Below are positions 8,877 through 16,952 of a DNA stretch of 64,000 bases, one piece after another. Below the pieces are notes generated by a model. It ran no database searches. It was given only the letters and a program-made list of their open reading frames with translations, and had not been told where the DNA came from. Each line of letters opens with the position of its first letter. The stretch's first letter is position 1. This DNA is from Ignavibacteria bacterium (GTDB taxonomy: Bacteria; Bacteroidota; Ignavibacteria; Tepidaquicellales; OLB5): assembly GCA_017303675.1 (NCBI GenBank), contig JAFLBX010000001.1:569970-633969 (forward strand), written 5' to 3'. The position numbers and the translations under genes were made by a program.

Positions 8877-9463
8877 TTTACAATTTCCTTTGCTGCAATA
8901 TTTTTGTTAAACTTTAATTCATATATGTATAATAATACTGTCAATATTCCCGCTCCTATTACTATCCATCCCCCGGTATCGGGGTAGGAGTGTGCCACAA
9001 AATTCAGGAGCTGCTTGCTGCCTATCAAAGGCGGCTGGTAGCTCATCCCCGGAACAACAATTGCTGCGGTAGGATCAAGGTCATGCCCGTAATCATACTC
9101 CCACATATAAAAATCCACGCCGCCGGCAATACCTGCAATTAAAAATACAACTGCAAATACCGCAAGAAGCTTTTTTTTGCCGGCTATAGCAGTAATAATT
9201 CCGAAGGCAATAAGCCCGCCAAGTATATACGGCATAACAGTAAGCTCTTTAATTGAATCAGGCTCGATCTTTTTCATACCGATGTAATGATTCAGTCCGT
9301 TTATAGTATTAAGGTCGCCGGTGATCTTACTTATCCATATCTGCATTCCTAAGCCTTCGGGATACTGCGGTGCTTCAAGATCGATCATCCAGATTGGAGT
9401 TAAGAATGCTGCTATCATTGCAAGCGATGAAGCAATTATTAATATTTTGGTTATCTTTTTCAT
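8873..9463 (-). CDS. nos-cluster membrane protein (NosB-like position)
   Basis: 196 residues with four predicted membrane spans at about 7-27, 76-95, 98-117 and 163-183. A long external loop between spans 1 and 2 holds the striking GLGMQIWISKITGD and INGLNHYIGMKKI segments; another, between spans 3 and 4, is rich in Asp and Pro. Clade II nos operons usually carry an unassigned integral membrane protein after nosZ (called NosB in epsilonproteobacteria); this gene has that position, but equivalence is inferred from context only. The conserved LNHYIGM could bind a metal or haem, which is untested. It is translationally coupled to nosL. Confidence 0.7.
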   Translation of the reverse strand: MKKITKILIIASSLAMIAAFLTPIWMIDLEAPQYPEGLGMQIWISKITGDLNTINGLNHYIGMKKIEPDSIKELTVMPYILGGLIAFGIITAIAGKKKLLAVFAVVFLIAGIAGGVDFYMWEYDYGHDLDPTAAIVVPGMSYQPPLIGSKQLLNFVAHSYPDTGGWIVIGAGILTVLLYIYELKFNKNIAAKEIVK

Positions 9464-9476
9464 TTTTCCAGTCCTT

Positions 9477-9512
9477 TATCCCCCCCTCTCCTAAATTAGG
9501 TGAGGGGGGATA
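9477..9512 (-). promoter_or_regulatory. intercistronic hairpin after nosZ
   Basis: An 11-bp perfect stem, TATCCCCCCTC / GAGGGGGGATA, encloses a second small palindrome, CCTAAATTAGG. It fills most of the 59-bp gap between nosZ and the next gene. On the minus strand it lacks a following U-tract, so an mRNA-stabilising or partial-attenuation role that keeps nosZ transcript in excess is more likely than full termination. It may also be a copy of a dispersed repeat. Confidence 0.55.
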
Positions 9513-9522
9513 GGCCATCACT

Positions 9523-11550
9523 CTATTTCTTTACACCCAGCGAGAACTTTATCTCTCCGCTTGAATTTGTAGGCTGAACTCTTATGTATCCCTGCATTTC
9601 CTGGTGAAGCGCGCTGCAAAAATCAGTGCAGTAGAACGGATATACTGTTGCAATCTTGGGTTCCCAAACCATTGTCTGTGTTTCACCCGGCATTATAAGC
9701 ATTTCTGATGATGTTAATCCTTTTACCACAAATCCATGCGGTATATCCCAGTCCTGCTCAAGGTTTGTAACGTGGAAAAATACCTTATCACCCACTTTAA
9801 CTCCTTCAATATTATCGGGGGTAAAGTGTGATCTTATCATTCCTACATATACATGAACTTCATTCCCTTTTCTTTCAACACGGGCATCATTAACTGATTT
9901 TATTGCATCGGGATGTTTATTTTCATCAAGCTTGAATATCTTAACTGAGTTTTTCATTAACAGGTCTGCAGGGCATGCCTGTGCATAATGCGGCTCACCG
10001 ATAGTTGGAAAGTCCAGCAGCAGCTTCATCTTCTCTCCTGAAATATCATAAAGCTGCGCTGATTGTGTCAGCTCAGGACCGGTTGGCAGGAACCTGTCTT
10101 TTGTGATCTTGTTCATTACAACAAGGTATTTGCCGTAAGGTTTTTTGCTGTCGCCGCCGGGTATCATAATATGTCCTACAGAATAGAAAGATGCAGCCCT
10201 GTCAACTACTTCAAGCTTCTTTACATCCCATTTAACAACTTCACTGCTTACAAACATAGATGTGTATGCAAAGCCTTTATCATCAAATTCTGTATGTAAA
10301 GGGCCCAATCCCGGTTTCTGAACCTCACCGTGTAATGCTGCTTCGTATTTTATAACAGGAATTCCCGCAACATCTCCATCGAACTGTTTAGATTCAATAG
10401 CTTTTAACATCTTTGAAAAAGAGAACACCGGAATTACCGTTGCAAGCTTGCCGCCGCCAACTATATATTCACCGCTGGGATCAACATCAGCGCCGTGGGG
10501 TGATTTGGGGCAGGGGATGTAATATATCATATCAGGGCAGTCTTTGGGATCAAGCATCTTAACTGTTTTTAACACTTCGCTGGTAGCCATATGTTTGCTC
10601 TCATCATAAACATTATGATAGTACTCTGAGGCAACATCTTTTGCTTTGCCTTCTTTTAAATACTGTTCTGCTTTTCTCCAGTTAACCGCCATAATAAAAT
10701 CTTTATCCTTCTGGCTTGCGTTAACTTCTAAAAGTGTGAAAGCTTCTTCAGTGTTGTAGCATGAAAAGAAGAACCAGTCCTTTGAAGGACCCTTTCCTGC
10801 ATGGCTCAGGTCATAATCAAACGGCGGGGTCATTATCTGGAACTCAACGTTCATGTTTCCGCTCTCGGGATTCACTTTAATAAAGCTTACTGTACCGTTG
10901 AACTTTTCCCTGTAGCTTTCTATAGGCACATCAAGCTCTTTTATTGGTATGCTGAAACGTGTTCCGCAAACTACGTATTCTGAGTTTTCTGTGGTGAAAG
11001 GTGAAGAATGGTTTCCTGCGCTGTTTGGTATTTCAAGTATTTCAGCGGTGCGGAATGTTTTGAGGTCAATTCTCGCAAGCCTTGGCGTATTGTTCCCGTT
11101 CAAAAAAACCCATTTGCCGTTTGGCACACCGTCTGTCATGCTTAGTTCAGAATGATGTGAATCGTCCCATGGTATAAATCCATGCGAGGTCATAAGCATA
11201 GGCTTTGTTTCTTCGGTATAACCCCATCCTTTTTCGGGATCGACAGAGAATACAGGGATAACCCTGAACAGCCTTCCTGAAGGAAGCCCGTAAACTGCAA
11301 GCTGACCGCTGAACCCGCCTGATATAAATGAATAAAACTCATCATATTTACCGGGCTCTACATATACTTTTGATGCTGCATCTTCGCTCATGTTCAGATT
11401 TGTTGAGCCTTCCTTTTTACCGCATCCTGCAAGCAGTATCACAGAAAATGTTATCGCTAAAATAAGACCCGCTGTGATCGGCGGCAATATGGATGATGAT
11501 GCTACCTGAGACACTAACCTTTTTGAGAAATTCCCTAAATTGAATTTCAT
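9523..11550 (-). CDS. nosZ: nitrous oxide reductase, clade II
   Basis: 675 residues. It reduces N2O to N2 in the periplasm. The N-terminus is a hydrophobic Sec signal (28-42) ending in LLAGC, a lipobox with Cys 43; no twin-arginine motif is present, which is the mark of clade II enzymes. The propeller carries the CuZ histidine region DDSHH at 129-133. The C-terminal cupredoxin domain holds the whole CuA set: PHGF (His 605), then C641xxxC645xxxH649xxM652. Electrons probably come from the cytochrome c encoded just upstream. The lipobox suggests a membrane-tethered enzyme. It is the third gene of the ric-cyt c-nosZ-nosLDFY operon. Confidence 0.97.
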   Translation of the reverse strand: MKFNLGNFSKRLVSQVASSSILPPITAGLILAITFSVILLAGCGKKEGSTNLNMSEDAASKVYVEPGKYDEFYSFISGGFSGQLAVYGLPSGRLFRVIPVFSVDPEKGWGYTEETKPMLMTSHGFIPWDDSHHSELSMTDGVPNGKWVFLNGNNTPRLARIDLKTFRTAEILEIPNSAGNHSSPFTTENSEYVVCGTRFSIPIKELDVPIESYREKFNGTVSFIKVNPESGNMNVEFQIMTPPFDYDLSHAGKGPSKDWFFFSCYNTEEAFTLLEVNASQKDKDFIMAVNWRKAEQYLKEGKAKDVASEYYHNVYDESKHMATSEVLKTVKMLDPKDCPDMIYYIPCPKSPHGADVDPSGEYIVGGGKLATVIPVFSFSKMLKAIESKQFDGDVAGIPVIKYEAALHGEVQKPGLGPLHTEFDDKGFAYTSMFVSSEVVKWDVKKLEVVDRAASFYSVGHIMIPGGDSKKPYGKYLVVMNKITKDRFLPTGPELTQSAQLYDISGEKMKLLLDFPTIGEPHYAQACPADLLMKNSVKIFKLDENKHPDAIKSVNDARVERKGNEVHVYVGMIRSHFTPDNIEGVKVGDKVFFHVTNLEQDWDIPHGFVVKGLTSSEMLIMPGETQTMVWEPKIATVYPFYCTDFCSALHQEMQGYIRVQPTNSSGEIKFSLGVKK

Positions 11551-11635
11551 TTTGATTTTCTCCTTAATTATAGAACCGTTTTATTTGCTGTTATCACTAT
11601 ACTATTTGATCTTTGTTATTTGCTATTTGAATAAG

Positions 11636-12085
11636 TTATTCTTTTGGAGTTACTTTACCTTCATCAACTGCCCTCATATATTCAAGCAGCGCTCTTGCAT
11701 CATCATGGGTTACATCCTGGAATGTCATCTGTACGAGATATTGCGCAAATAATTCCTTGGTCACTTTATCTTTCTGAGCCATTTCTACTGGGTTAAGTAT
11801 CTGGTTCATTATCCATTCCGGTCTTCTGCGTTTTGTCACATCTTTAAGCGGGGGCCCCACAAGCCTTGAACCGAATTTATGGCAGGTAATGCATTTTGAG
11901 TTAAAAATTGTTTCACCTTTAGCATATAATGCTGCATCTACCGGGGCAAGCTTCATTTCTTCCTTTACCGGTCCAATTCCAAACTCATCATTCTTGCACC
12001 CGTTGAATGCAATAACAGAGATCGCAAGGGTTAAACATAACACAGATACTGATATAATTTTTTTGTTATAAAATAATGCTTTCAT
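11636..12085 (-). CDS. class I cytochrome c lipoprotein of nos operon
   Basis: 149 residues. A lipoprotein signal ends at Cys 30 (FNGC). CITCHK at 65-70 is the haem-binding CxxCH; the distal ligand is a Met in the C-terminal third, either NPVEM or LVQMTF. It matches small mono-haem cytochromes that sit beside clade II nosZ genes (NosC-type) and donate electrons to the CuA centre. As a membrane-tethered electron carrier encoded 85 bp upstream of nosZ, it is the best candidate donor. NosR-like, NosG and NosH genes are absent from this cluster. Confidence 0.88.
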   Translation of the reverse strand: MKALFYNKKIISVSVLCLTLAISVIAFNGCKNDEFGIGPVKEEMKLAPVDAALYAKGETIFNSKCITCHKFGSRLVGPPLKDVTKRRRPEWIMNQILNPVEMAQKDKVTKELFAQYLVQMTFQDVTHDDARALLEYMRAVDEGKVTPKE

Positions 12086-12110
12086 TTAATTAACCTTCCT
12101 TTATATTTTA

Positions 12111-12848
12111 TTATAATGTTGAATAAACTTTCTTTAATTTTTCTTCCATAGCTTTTGCTTTAGGAAAAAGAACATTGTTTTCAAGGTGAATGTGCATATG
12201 CAGATCTTCTTCAAACTCTCTAAGCTCGCCATAAAGCACTTTAAAAGTTGCACATGCATCCTGCGGAGGAATATATCCTTCGGATAATGCGTTCATCTTT
12301 TTAAGCAATAAACCGGCATTATCATGTTCTGTTTCCATTACTTTTATCGGGTTATCAACCGAACCGAAAGGCGCAGCAGGCATTTCAATTGAGTTCTTTA
12401 TTGCGAAACTTAGCTTTTTTATATAAGGAAACAGCATTCGTTCTTCTTTTGCCATATGCTCAAGAAGCTCATTTTTCAGCTCAGTAAAAATATATTCTAT
12501 GCTGCAAACTTCCGGATGCCTTACGCCGTGCGCATACACTACTTTCTGCAGATGGTGCTCTATGGTTGAAATTGCATTGTTAACGTATGCGTGGTGATTG
12601 TTGATTATGTAGTCTGTTAAAAAATCAGCTTCCCATTTATCAAAATGCGCTGAAGCAGGATTATTGGCATTCAGCTTTTCCAGCTCCGCTAAAAGACTGC
12701 CGGTATCTATACCTTTTGTTCTGCAGGCTTCTTCTATAGTTCTTTTTCCGCCGCAGCAGAAATCCATACCGTAGCTTTCAAATACTTTTGCGGCATGAAA
12801 ATTCTCCGCTACCACATCACCTACTTTTGTTTCCTTTTGTATCAGCAT
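12111..12848 (-). CDS. ric: Ric/ScdA iron-sulfur repair di-iron protein
   Basis: 245 residues, the normal length. An N-terminal ScdA_N domain carries the Cys pair in MDFCCGGKRTIEEAC (Cys 31, 32). A hemerythrin-like helical bundle follows, with ligands in NNHHAYV, HMAKEERMLFPYIKKL, ETEHDNAGLLLKKM and HMHIHLENNVLFPKA. The family repairs Fe-S clusters damaged by nitric oxide and oxidants, in the cytoplasm. It is the first gene of the nos operon, 25 bp ahead of the cytochrome gene, so nitrosative-stress repair is expressed together with N2O reduction. It lies directly downstream of the Crp/Fnr-type palindrome. Confidence 0.95.
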   Translation of the reverse strand: MLIQKETKVGDVVAENFHAAKVFESYGMDFCCGGKRTIEEACRTKGIDTGSLLAELEKLNANNPASAHFDKWEADFLTDYIINNHHAYVNNAISTIEHHLQKVVYAHGVRHPEVCSIEYIFTELKNELLEHMAKEERMLFPYIKKLSFAIKNSIEMPAAPFGSVDNPIKVMETEHDNAGLLLKKMNALSEGYIPPQDACATFKVLYGELREFEEDLHMHIHLENNVLFPKAKAMEEKLKKVYSTL

Positions 12849-12889
12849 TACTATACTCCTTTAAATTTTTCAGGTTTTCTTTTCTGTTA

Positions 12890-12897
12890 CAAAGTTA
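12890..12897 (-). promoter_or_regulatory. candidate -7 box of ric-nos operon
   Basis: Minus strand reads TAACTTTG, a match to TAnnTTTG, about 42 bp upstream of the ric start. If transcription starts about 5 nt further on, the palindrome at 12919-12934 would be centred close to -41.5. Confidence 0.5.
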
Positions 12898-12918
12898 CCT
12901 AACGGATGTGAGTATCCC

Positions 12919-12934
12919 ATTGACTTAAGTCAAT
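12919..12934. promoter_or_regulatory. Crp/Fnr-family binding site
   Basis: ATTGACTTAAGTCAAT is a perfect 16-bp palindrome containing TTGAC-N4-GTCAA, the form used by Fnr/Dnr/NnrR/HcpR-type regulators. It sits 70 bp upstream of ric. A matching regulator gene lies at 13558-14250. The position relative to the -7 box fits class II activation. Confidence 0.8.
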
Positions 12935-13081
12935 ACAGGAAAATTAGTAATAAATTATTGATAATAGATGGTTTAAGGGGATATAAGATCTGAGTCCTTT
13001 ATAAAAGAATCCGGGGGATATCATTATATTCAGTATTAATGATAAGACTTCAATCCCGGAAATTTTTTAATAAAATTAATT

Positions 13082-13136
13082 AGCCCCGCTCTTCAGAGCG
13101 GGGGACAGGTATAACTCAAACGGGACTTTAGTCCCG
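13082..13136. repeat. CCCCGCTCT/AGAGCGGGG plus GGGAC/GTCCC unit
   Basis: Palindrome CCCCGCTCTTCAGAGCGGGG at about 13084-13103, then CGGGACTTTAGTCCCG at 13121-13136. The same two palindromes occur in opposite order at 36832-36889, so this is a mobile or duplicated unit in inverted orientation. Confidence 0.6.
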
Positions 13137-13170
13137 ATTAATTCTTCAGAAAAATCATTTAGAGTCATAC

Positions 13171-13259
13171 GACTTCAAAAGTCTTATCATTTCTTAATAA
13201 AAATTACATTAAACTTGAAATTAATAGATCAGGGAAAGACCAAACAGACTTTTGAAGTC
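13171..13259. repeat. pair of GACTT...AAGTC palindromes
   Basis: GACTTCAAAAGTC at 13171-13183 and GACTTTTGAAGTC at 13247-13259; same unit as at 5335-5419. Confidence 0.5.
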
Positions 13260-13303
13260 GGATTATTCATTGGTCTCTGAAATTTTTCCATAAAATTGTT
13301 TAA

Positions 13304-13377
13304 CCCGCCTTATAAAAATTACCGTTAAGAAATTTTCTAAACGAAGCGTAACAGGAAAATCTGTTTAAGTCCGGCAG
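13304..13377 (+). repeat. long-hairpin element, truncated copy
   Basis: Starts CCCGCCTTATAAAAATTACCGTTAAG in pieces matching the 5' arm of the long-hairpin family, continues through ACAGGAAAATCTGTTTAAGTCCGGC and then loses similarity. The 3' arm and tail hairpin are missing. Confidence 0.55.
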
Positions 13378-13400
13378 CCGCGGCCCCGTGAGTGGCATTA

Positions 13401-13498
13401 AAAATCCCCCTTATAAAGGGGGACTATTACCACGGGAAAAAATTATCTTCAATTAATATATTGGTAAACTTAAAGCGTAAATTTTCGATGGGGATTTT
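13401..13498. mobile_element. MITE-like element, copy a
   Basis: 98 bp with perfect 9-bp ends AAAATCCCC / GGGGATTTT and an internal CCCCCTTATAAAGGGGG palindrome next to the left end. Relatives at 19.8, 21.9, 42.6, 55.6 and 57.2 kb share the ends. Confidence 0.6.
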
Positions 13499-13557
13499 GC
13501 AGAAAAAAACAAAAAACCACTCTCATGAAAAAACCATTTTTTTCTAACTCAATTCAC

Positions 13558-14250
13558 TCACACAACAAAATCTTTTAATCTATCCATATCACATATCTTA
13601 ATCACCTTACCGTTAACTGTGATCATATCCTCATCCTGCAGTTTTTTTAATGTACGTGAAAGTGTTTCGGGTATTGTGCCTAAATATGCGGCAAGGTCGT
13701 TCTTGCTGATATTAAGTGATATTGTTTCTGAGTTCTGTGATTTCTTTTGTTCTGTAAGTATATAACCGGCGACCCTGCGGGTTACATCCTTAAGCGTAAG
13801 CTCTTCGATGTGATGGTTCAGATGCCTTAATCGTTTCGCAAATCCCGATACCATCTTTATACATATCTTCGAGTTATTTTCAAGCAGCTCCCTGAACTGC
13901 CTGGCAGGTATCAGCAGCACCCGGGTATCATCTTCCAGCGCCATTGAGTTTGCCGGGTAGCGAAAGCTTTCTTCGAACATCTCGTTGAAATTTTCAAACA
14001 GCGGCACTTCAGCAAATGTATTGAACGGAGGAATAAGATGAAGTATATGCTCCTTGCCATCCCTTGATATCTTATATATCTTTACCAGTCCGGTAACTGT
14101 GATGTAAAACCCAAGGTACGGTTCCGTATCGAAAAAAATAATATCACCTTTATTGAAGGTTTTTTGTTTTACTATAGCTGAAAGGGTATCAAGCTCATCA
14201 TCATCCAGACCGGAAAATATGTATACTTTTTTTAAATTATCTTTAAGCAT
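13558..14250 (-). CDS. Crp/Fnr-family transcriptional regulator
   Basis: 230 residues. Residues about 10-125 form a cyclic-nucleotide-binding-type beta barrel (GDIIFFDTEPYLGFYITVTG, AEVPLFEN). Residues 150-225 are the winged helix: RRVAGYILTEQ, then recognition region LAAYLGTIPETLSRTLKKLQDE. There is no N-terminal Cys cluster, so an Fnr-type 4Fe-4S sensor is not supported; a Dnr/NnrR-like (NO, haem) or HcpR-like sensor is more likely. It is encoded 700 bp upstream of the nos operon on the same strand, and that gap contains a perfect TTGAC-N4-GTCAA site, so it is the probable activator. An inverted repeat sits in its own leader. Confidence 0.93.
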   Translation of the reverse strand: MLKDNLKKVYIFSGLDDDELDTLSAIVKQKTFNKGDIIFFDTEPYLGFYITVTGLVKIYKISRDGKEHILHLIPPFNTFAEVPLFENFNEMFEESFRYPANSMALEDDTRVLLIPARQFRELLENNSKICIKMVSGFAKRLRHLNHHIEELTLKDVTRRVAGYILTEQKKSQNSETISLNISKNDLAAYLGTIPETLSRTLKKLQDEDMITVNGKVIKICDMDRLKDFVV

Positions 14251-14260
14251 TAATCTCTAA

Positions 14261-14275
14261 CGGTTATTTTAACCG
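14261..14275. promoter_or_regulatory. inverted repeat in regulator leader
   Basis: CGGTTA-TTT-TAACCG lies between the -7 box and the start codon of the Crp/Fnr gene. The position would suit an operator that blocks transcription, but the half-sites do not resemble TTGAC, so the binding protein is unknown. Confidence 0.35.
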
Positions 14276-14299
14276 CAAACATTTTAATTAATGGACTTA

Positions 14300-14307
14300 C
14301 AAAGTTA
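14300..14307 (-). promoter_or_regulatory. candidate -7 box of Crp/Fnr gene
   Basis: Minus strand TAACTTTG, identical to the box before ric, 50 bp upstream of the regulator start. Confidence 0.45.
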
Positions 14308-14422
14308 CATAAATTTAAATTTGTTTAAAATATAGGGTTTTGAAGTAGTATATTGCAGCTAATCATAGGATTTAGATAAATATTGCATAATTGATAATTT
14401 ATGTAGAAATTTCAGTTATAAA

Positions 14423-15337
14423 ATGGAAGAATTGAAGAAAAATATAATTAAAACCCTGCTTTATTATGATATATTTTCTCATCCGCTTAAGCCGGAGGAG
14501 ATATATTCATTTCTTCCCCGTAATTCCATTACTAAAAGTGATGTGAAAAATTTCCTTGAAACAGCAGCCAAACAGGGTTCAGTTCCTTTCGCTGAAAAAG
14601 ACGGGTACTATTACATCAAGCCCGCTGAAGAAAATATTTCCAAACGGATAATCAAAGAAAACTATTCGCTTAAAATGTGGAAGCGTGCTGCGCTTGTTAC
14701 CCATATAATCAAACGCTTTCCGTTTGTCAGGGCTGTATTTGTTACCGGCAGCCTCTCAAAAAATTCCAGTGATCCTGCAAGCGACCTGGATTTTATGCTT
14801 GTAACCAAAAAGAACCGTTTGTGGATCTCCAGGACACTGCTGATGCTTTTTAAAAAGATATTTTTCCTCAACAGCTATAAGTTCTTTTGCATCAATTATT
14901 ACGTTACAGAAGATAATCTTGTCATATCAGAGCGCAATATTTTTACCGCCACTGAAATTGCTACTATAAAAGCAACATTTAATACAGAGCTGCTTAATGA
15001 ATTCATCCGGCAGAATGAGTGGGTAAAGGAATACTTCCCTAATTATGTATTATGCGACCCGATGCTTCACTCCAGCGGCTGCAAAGTGAACAACCGCAGG
15101 AGCAAATTACAGCGCTTGATCGAATTTTTTATTCCCGGAAAGCTGGCTTCTGCAATTGATAAAAAGCTTATGTGCATGACCCGTAAACACTGGAAGAAAA
15201 AATACCCGCAGCTTCCGGATAATGAACGGAACCATATGTTCAAATCAACAGAAAATGTTTCCAAAACACATCCCGGCAACATGCAGAAAAAAATTCTTGG
15301 CATGTACAGCCAAAAACTGCAGGAATTTAACCTTTGA
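14423..15337 (+). CDS. nucleotidyltransferase-fold protein
   Basis: 304 residues. Residues 1-95 look like a small winged-helix part (IIKTLLYYDIFSHPLKPEEIYSFL pattern). A pol-beta-type nucleotidyltransferase core follows: VFVTGSLSKNSS at 106-116 and SDLDFMLV at 120-127, which keeps G-S and the DxD aspartates 121 and 123. The C-terminal 150 residues are basic and unassigned. Proteins of this layout are common in Bacteroidota next to radical SAM and glycan genes, but their substrate is unknown. It is transcribed divergently from the Crp/Fnr gene. Confidence 0.7.
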   Translation: MEELKKNIIKTLLYYDIFSHPLKPEEIYSFLPRNSITKSDVKNFLETAAKQGSVPFAEKDGYYYIKPAEENISKRIIKENYSLKMWKRAALVTHIIKRFPFVRAVFVTGSLSKNSSDPASDLDFMLVTKKNRLWISRTLLMLFKKIFFLNSYKFFCINYYVTEDNLVISERNIFTATEIATIKATFNTELLNEFIRQNEWVKEYFPNYVLCDPMLHSSGCKVNNRRSKLQRLIEFFIPGKLASAIDKKLMCMTRKHWKKKYPQLPDNERNHMFKSTENVSKTHPGNMQKKILGMYSQKLQEFNL

Positions 15338-15364
15338 ACCGGGATTTAATTATAGTTCCATTAC

Positions 15365-15470
15365 ACTAACCAATTTAAAACCGTTTAACCGATTAAACCA
15401 TAAACCGATTAACCGTTTAACCGATTAACTGTTTAACCAGATAACCGTTTAACAATTTAACTGATCAACC
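15365..15470. repeat. degenerate TTTAACCG/GATTAACC tandem repeat
   Basis: About ten imperfect units of roughly 10 bp (variants of CCGTTTAACC and GATTAACC) fill the space before the radical SAM gene. A shorter block with the same units is at 48090-48129. The pattern is telomere-like in look, but it is short and degenerate and has no gene of its own. Confidence 0.7.
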
Positions 15471-15472
15471 AA

Positions 15473-16924
15473 TTGTCCGATATCCTGTTTGCAAATACGT
15501 ATTTTTTAAAGCATGACCTGAAGGAATTCCGCAACATGAATCTTTATGCGCCTTTGGGTACTCTGTATGCCGCAGCATACGTTATGCAGAAAGGCTATAC
15601 TGCCGCCTTGTTTGATACTATGCTCGCAGATTCTGAAGAGGACCTGAAGGCATCACTTGCACAGCATAAACCCAGATATATGGTGATATATGACGATACT
15701 TTTAACTATCTCACCAAAATGTGTTTAACCAGGATGCGTGAAGCGGCTTTCCGTATGAGCGAAATCGCAAAGGAATTCGGCTGCACTGTGATAGTATCAG
15801 GCTCCGATAGCGTTGACCACCTTGAAAAATATTTCCGGCATAAAGTTGATTATGCCATCTGCGGCGAGGGAGAACAAACCCTCGGTGAACTTTTGGACTA
15901 TTTACAAAATATTTTTGCGAGCGAAGCAAAGCAATCCCATAAACAGAACCTCCCGCATAACATCAACGGACTCGCTTTCCTCGAAAACGGCAAAATAACA
16001 CGCACCGCTCCAAGAAAAGTATTAAAAGAACTTGATACACTGCCTTACCCCGCATGGGAGCTGGTTGATCTTGCAAAGTACCGTGAGTTGTGGCTGAAAC
16101 ATCACGGGTATTTTTCCATGAACCTGGTAACAACCCGCGGATGTCCCTTCCACTGCAACTGGTGCGCAAAGCCCGTTTACGGGCAGGTGTATAATTCACA
16201 CTCACCCCAATATATTGCGGGTCAGGTTAAGCTGCTTAAAGAAAAATATTCCGCTGATCATATCTGGTTCTGTGATGATATCTTCGGGCTTAAGCCCGGC
16301 TGGGTCAAAGGTTTTGATGAAGCTGTAAATAAAGATAGCATTAAGCTTCCCTTCAAATGTCTTTCACGGGCTGATCTTTTACTGAAGGAAGATAATATTT
16401 CGCATCTGGCAAATGCGGGGTGTGAGTCGATTTGGATAGGCGCGGAATCAGGTTCACAAAAGATACTCGATGCCATGGATAAGGGTACAACAATTGAAGA
16501 AATCTACGAAGCAACCCGCCTGCTGAAAAAACACGGCATCAAAACATGTTTCTTCCTGCAGTTTGGCTACACCGGTGAAACAATGAATGAGATCAACCAG
16601 ACCATTAAAATGGTTAATGACCTTATGCCGGATGATATTGGTATTTCGGTTTCATATCCCCTGCCCGGAACGAAATTTTATGAGCGCGTATCATCGCAGA
16701 TGAAGAAAAAGCATAATTGGGAGCTCTCGGATGATTTCGAAATGATGTTCGACGGGACTTACTCAACTGAATTTTATCGCGTACTGCACAAACGCGTTCA
16801 TAAGGAATACCGCACCCGCCAGCTTCTTCACGAACCCTTAAAACGCTTCACATCACTCTGGAAACTGCCCGTGTATGCCGCGGGGTGGATGGCAAGCTCG
16901 AGAAAACTGAGATCTCTAAATTAA
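15473..16924 (+). CDS. B12-binding-type radical SAM protein 1
   Basis: 483 residues from a TTG start. Residues 1-150 form a Rossmann-like cobalamin-binding-type domain (LGTLYAAAYVMQKGYTAALFDT, YAICGEGEQTLGELLDYL); the base-off DxHxxG motif is not visible, so B12 binding is uncertain. Residues about 215-440 are the radical SAM barrel, with C224xxxC228xxC231 in TRGCPFHCNWC and ESGSQKILDAMDKGT further on. Related enzymes modify lipids, tetrapyrroles or secondary metabolites. Two paralogues lie at 25.8 and 33.4 kb. Residues about 147-156 (IFASEAKQSH) come from a GCGAGCGAAGCAAAGCAATC palindromic repeat inserted in frame. Confidence 0.88.
   Translation: MSDILFANTYFLKHDLKEFRNMNLYAPLGTLYAAAYVMQKGYTAALFDTMLADSEEDLKASLAQHKPRYMVIYDDTFNYLTKMCLTRMREAAFRMSEIAKEFGCTVIVSGSDSVDHLEKYFRHKVDYAICGEGEQTLGELLDYLQNIFASEAKQSHKQNLPHNINGLAFLENGKITRTAPRKVLKELDTLPYPAWELVDLAKYRELWLKHHGYFSMNLVTTRGCPFHCNWCAKPVYGQVYNSHSPQYIAGQVKLLKEKYSADHIWFCDDIFGLKPGWVKGFDEAVNKDSIKLPFKCLSRADLLLKEDNISHLANAGCESIWIGAESGSQKILDAMDKGTTIEEIYEATRLLKKHGIKTCFFLQFGYTGETMNEINQTIKMVNDLMPDDIGISVSYPLPGTKFYERVSSQMKKKHNWELSDDFEMMFDGTYSTEFYRVLHKRVHKEYRTRQLLHEPLKRFTSLWKLPVYAAGWMASSRKLRSLN
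15914..15939. repeat. palindromic repeat inside a coding region
   Basis: TTGCGAGCGAAGCAAAGCAA, a type of dispersed repeat found in many genomes, is translated in frame as an ASEAKQS-like peptide between the B12-type and radical SAM domains. Confidence 0.55.
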
Positions 16925-16952
16925 AATTTTGTGGATTGAAGTTTATTAATAG

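Larger units (their letters stand above)
12849..13557. other. regulatory and repeat-rich gap before nos operon
   Basis: No gene. From left to right it holds the -7 box and Crp/Fnr palindrome, an AGCCCCGCTCTTCAGAGCGGGG palindrome pair unit, two GACTT...AAGTC palindromes, a truncated long-hairpin element and a CCCCC-ended MITE-like element. Confidence 0.7.

Noticed and set aside
13558-14250. Fnr-type oxygen sensor with a 4Fe-4S cluster
   Set aside because: The N-terminal Cys group needed for such a cluster is missing; only two isolated Cys occur (in ICIKM and ICDM).
5543-14250. Full denitrification cluster
   Set aside because: No nitrate, nitrite or NO reductase gene is present here; only N2O reduction and its regulator can be supported.
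15365-15470. Repeat block considered as a CRISPR array
   Set aside because: Units are about 10 bp, degenerate and without spacers. No Cas gene is in the window, and no other array-like pattern was found.
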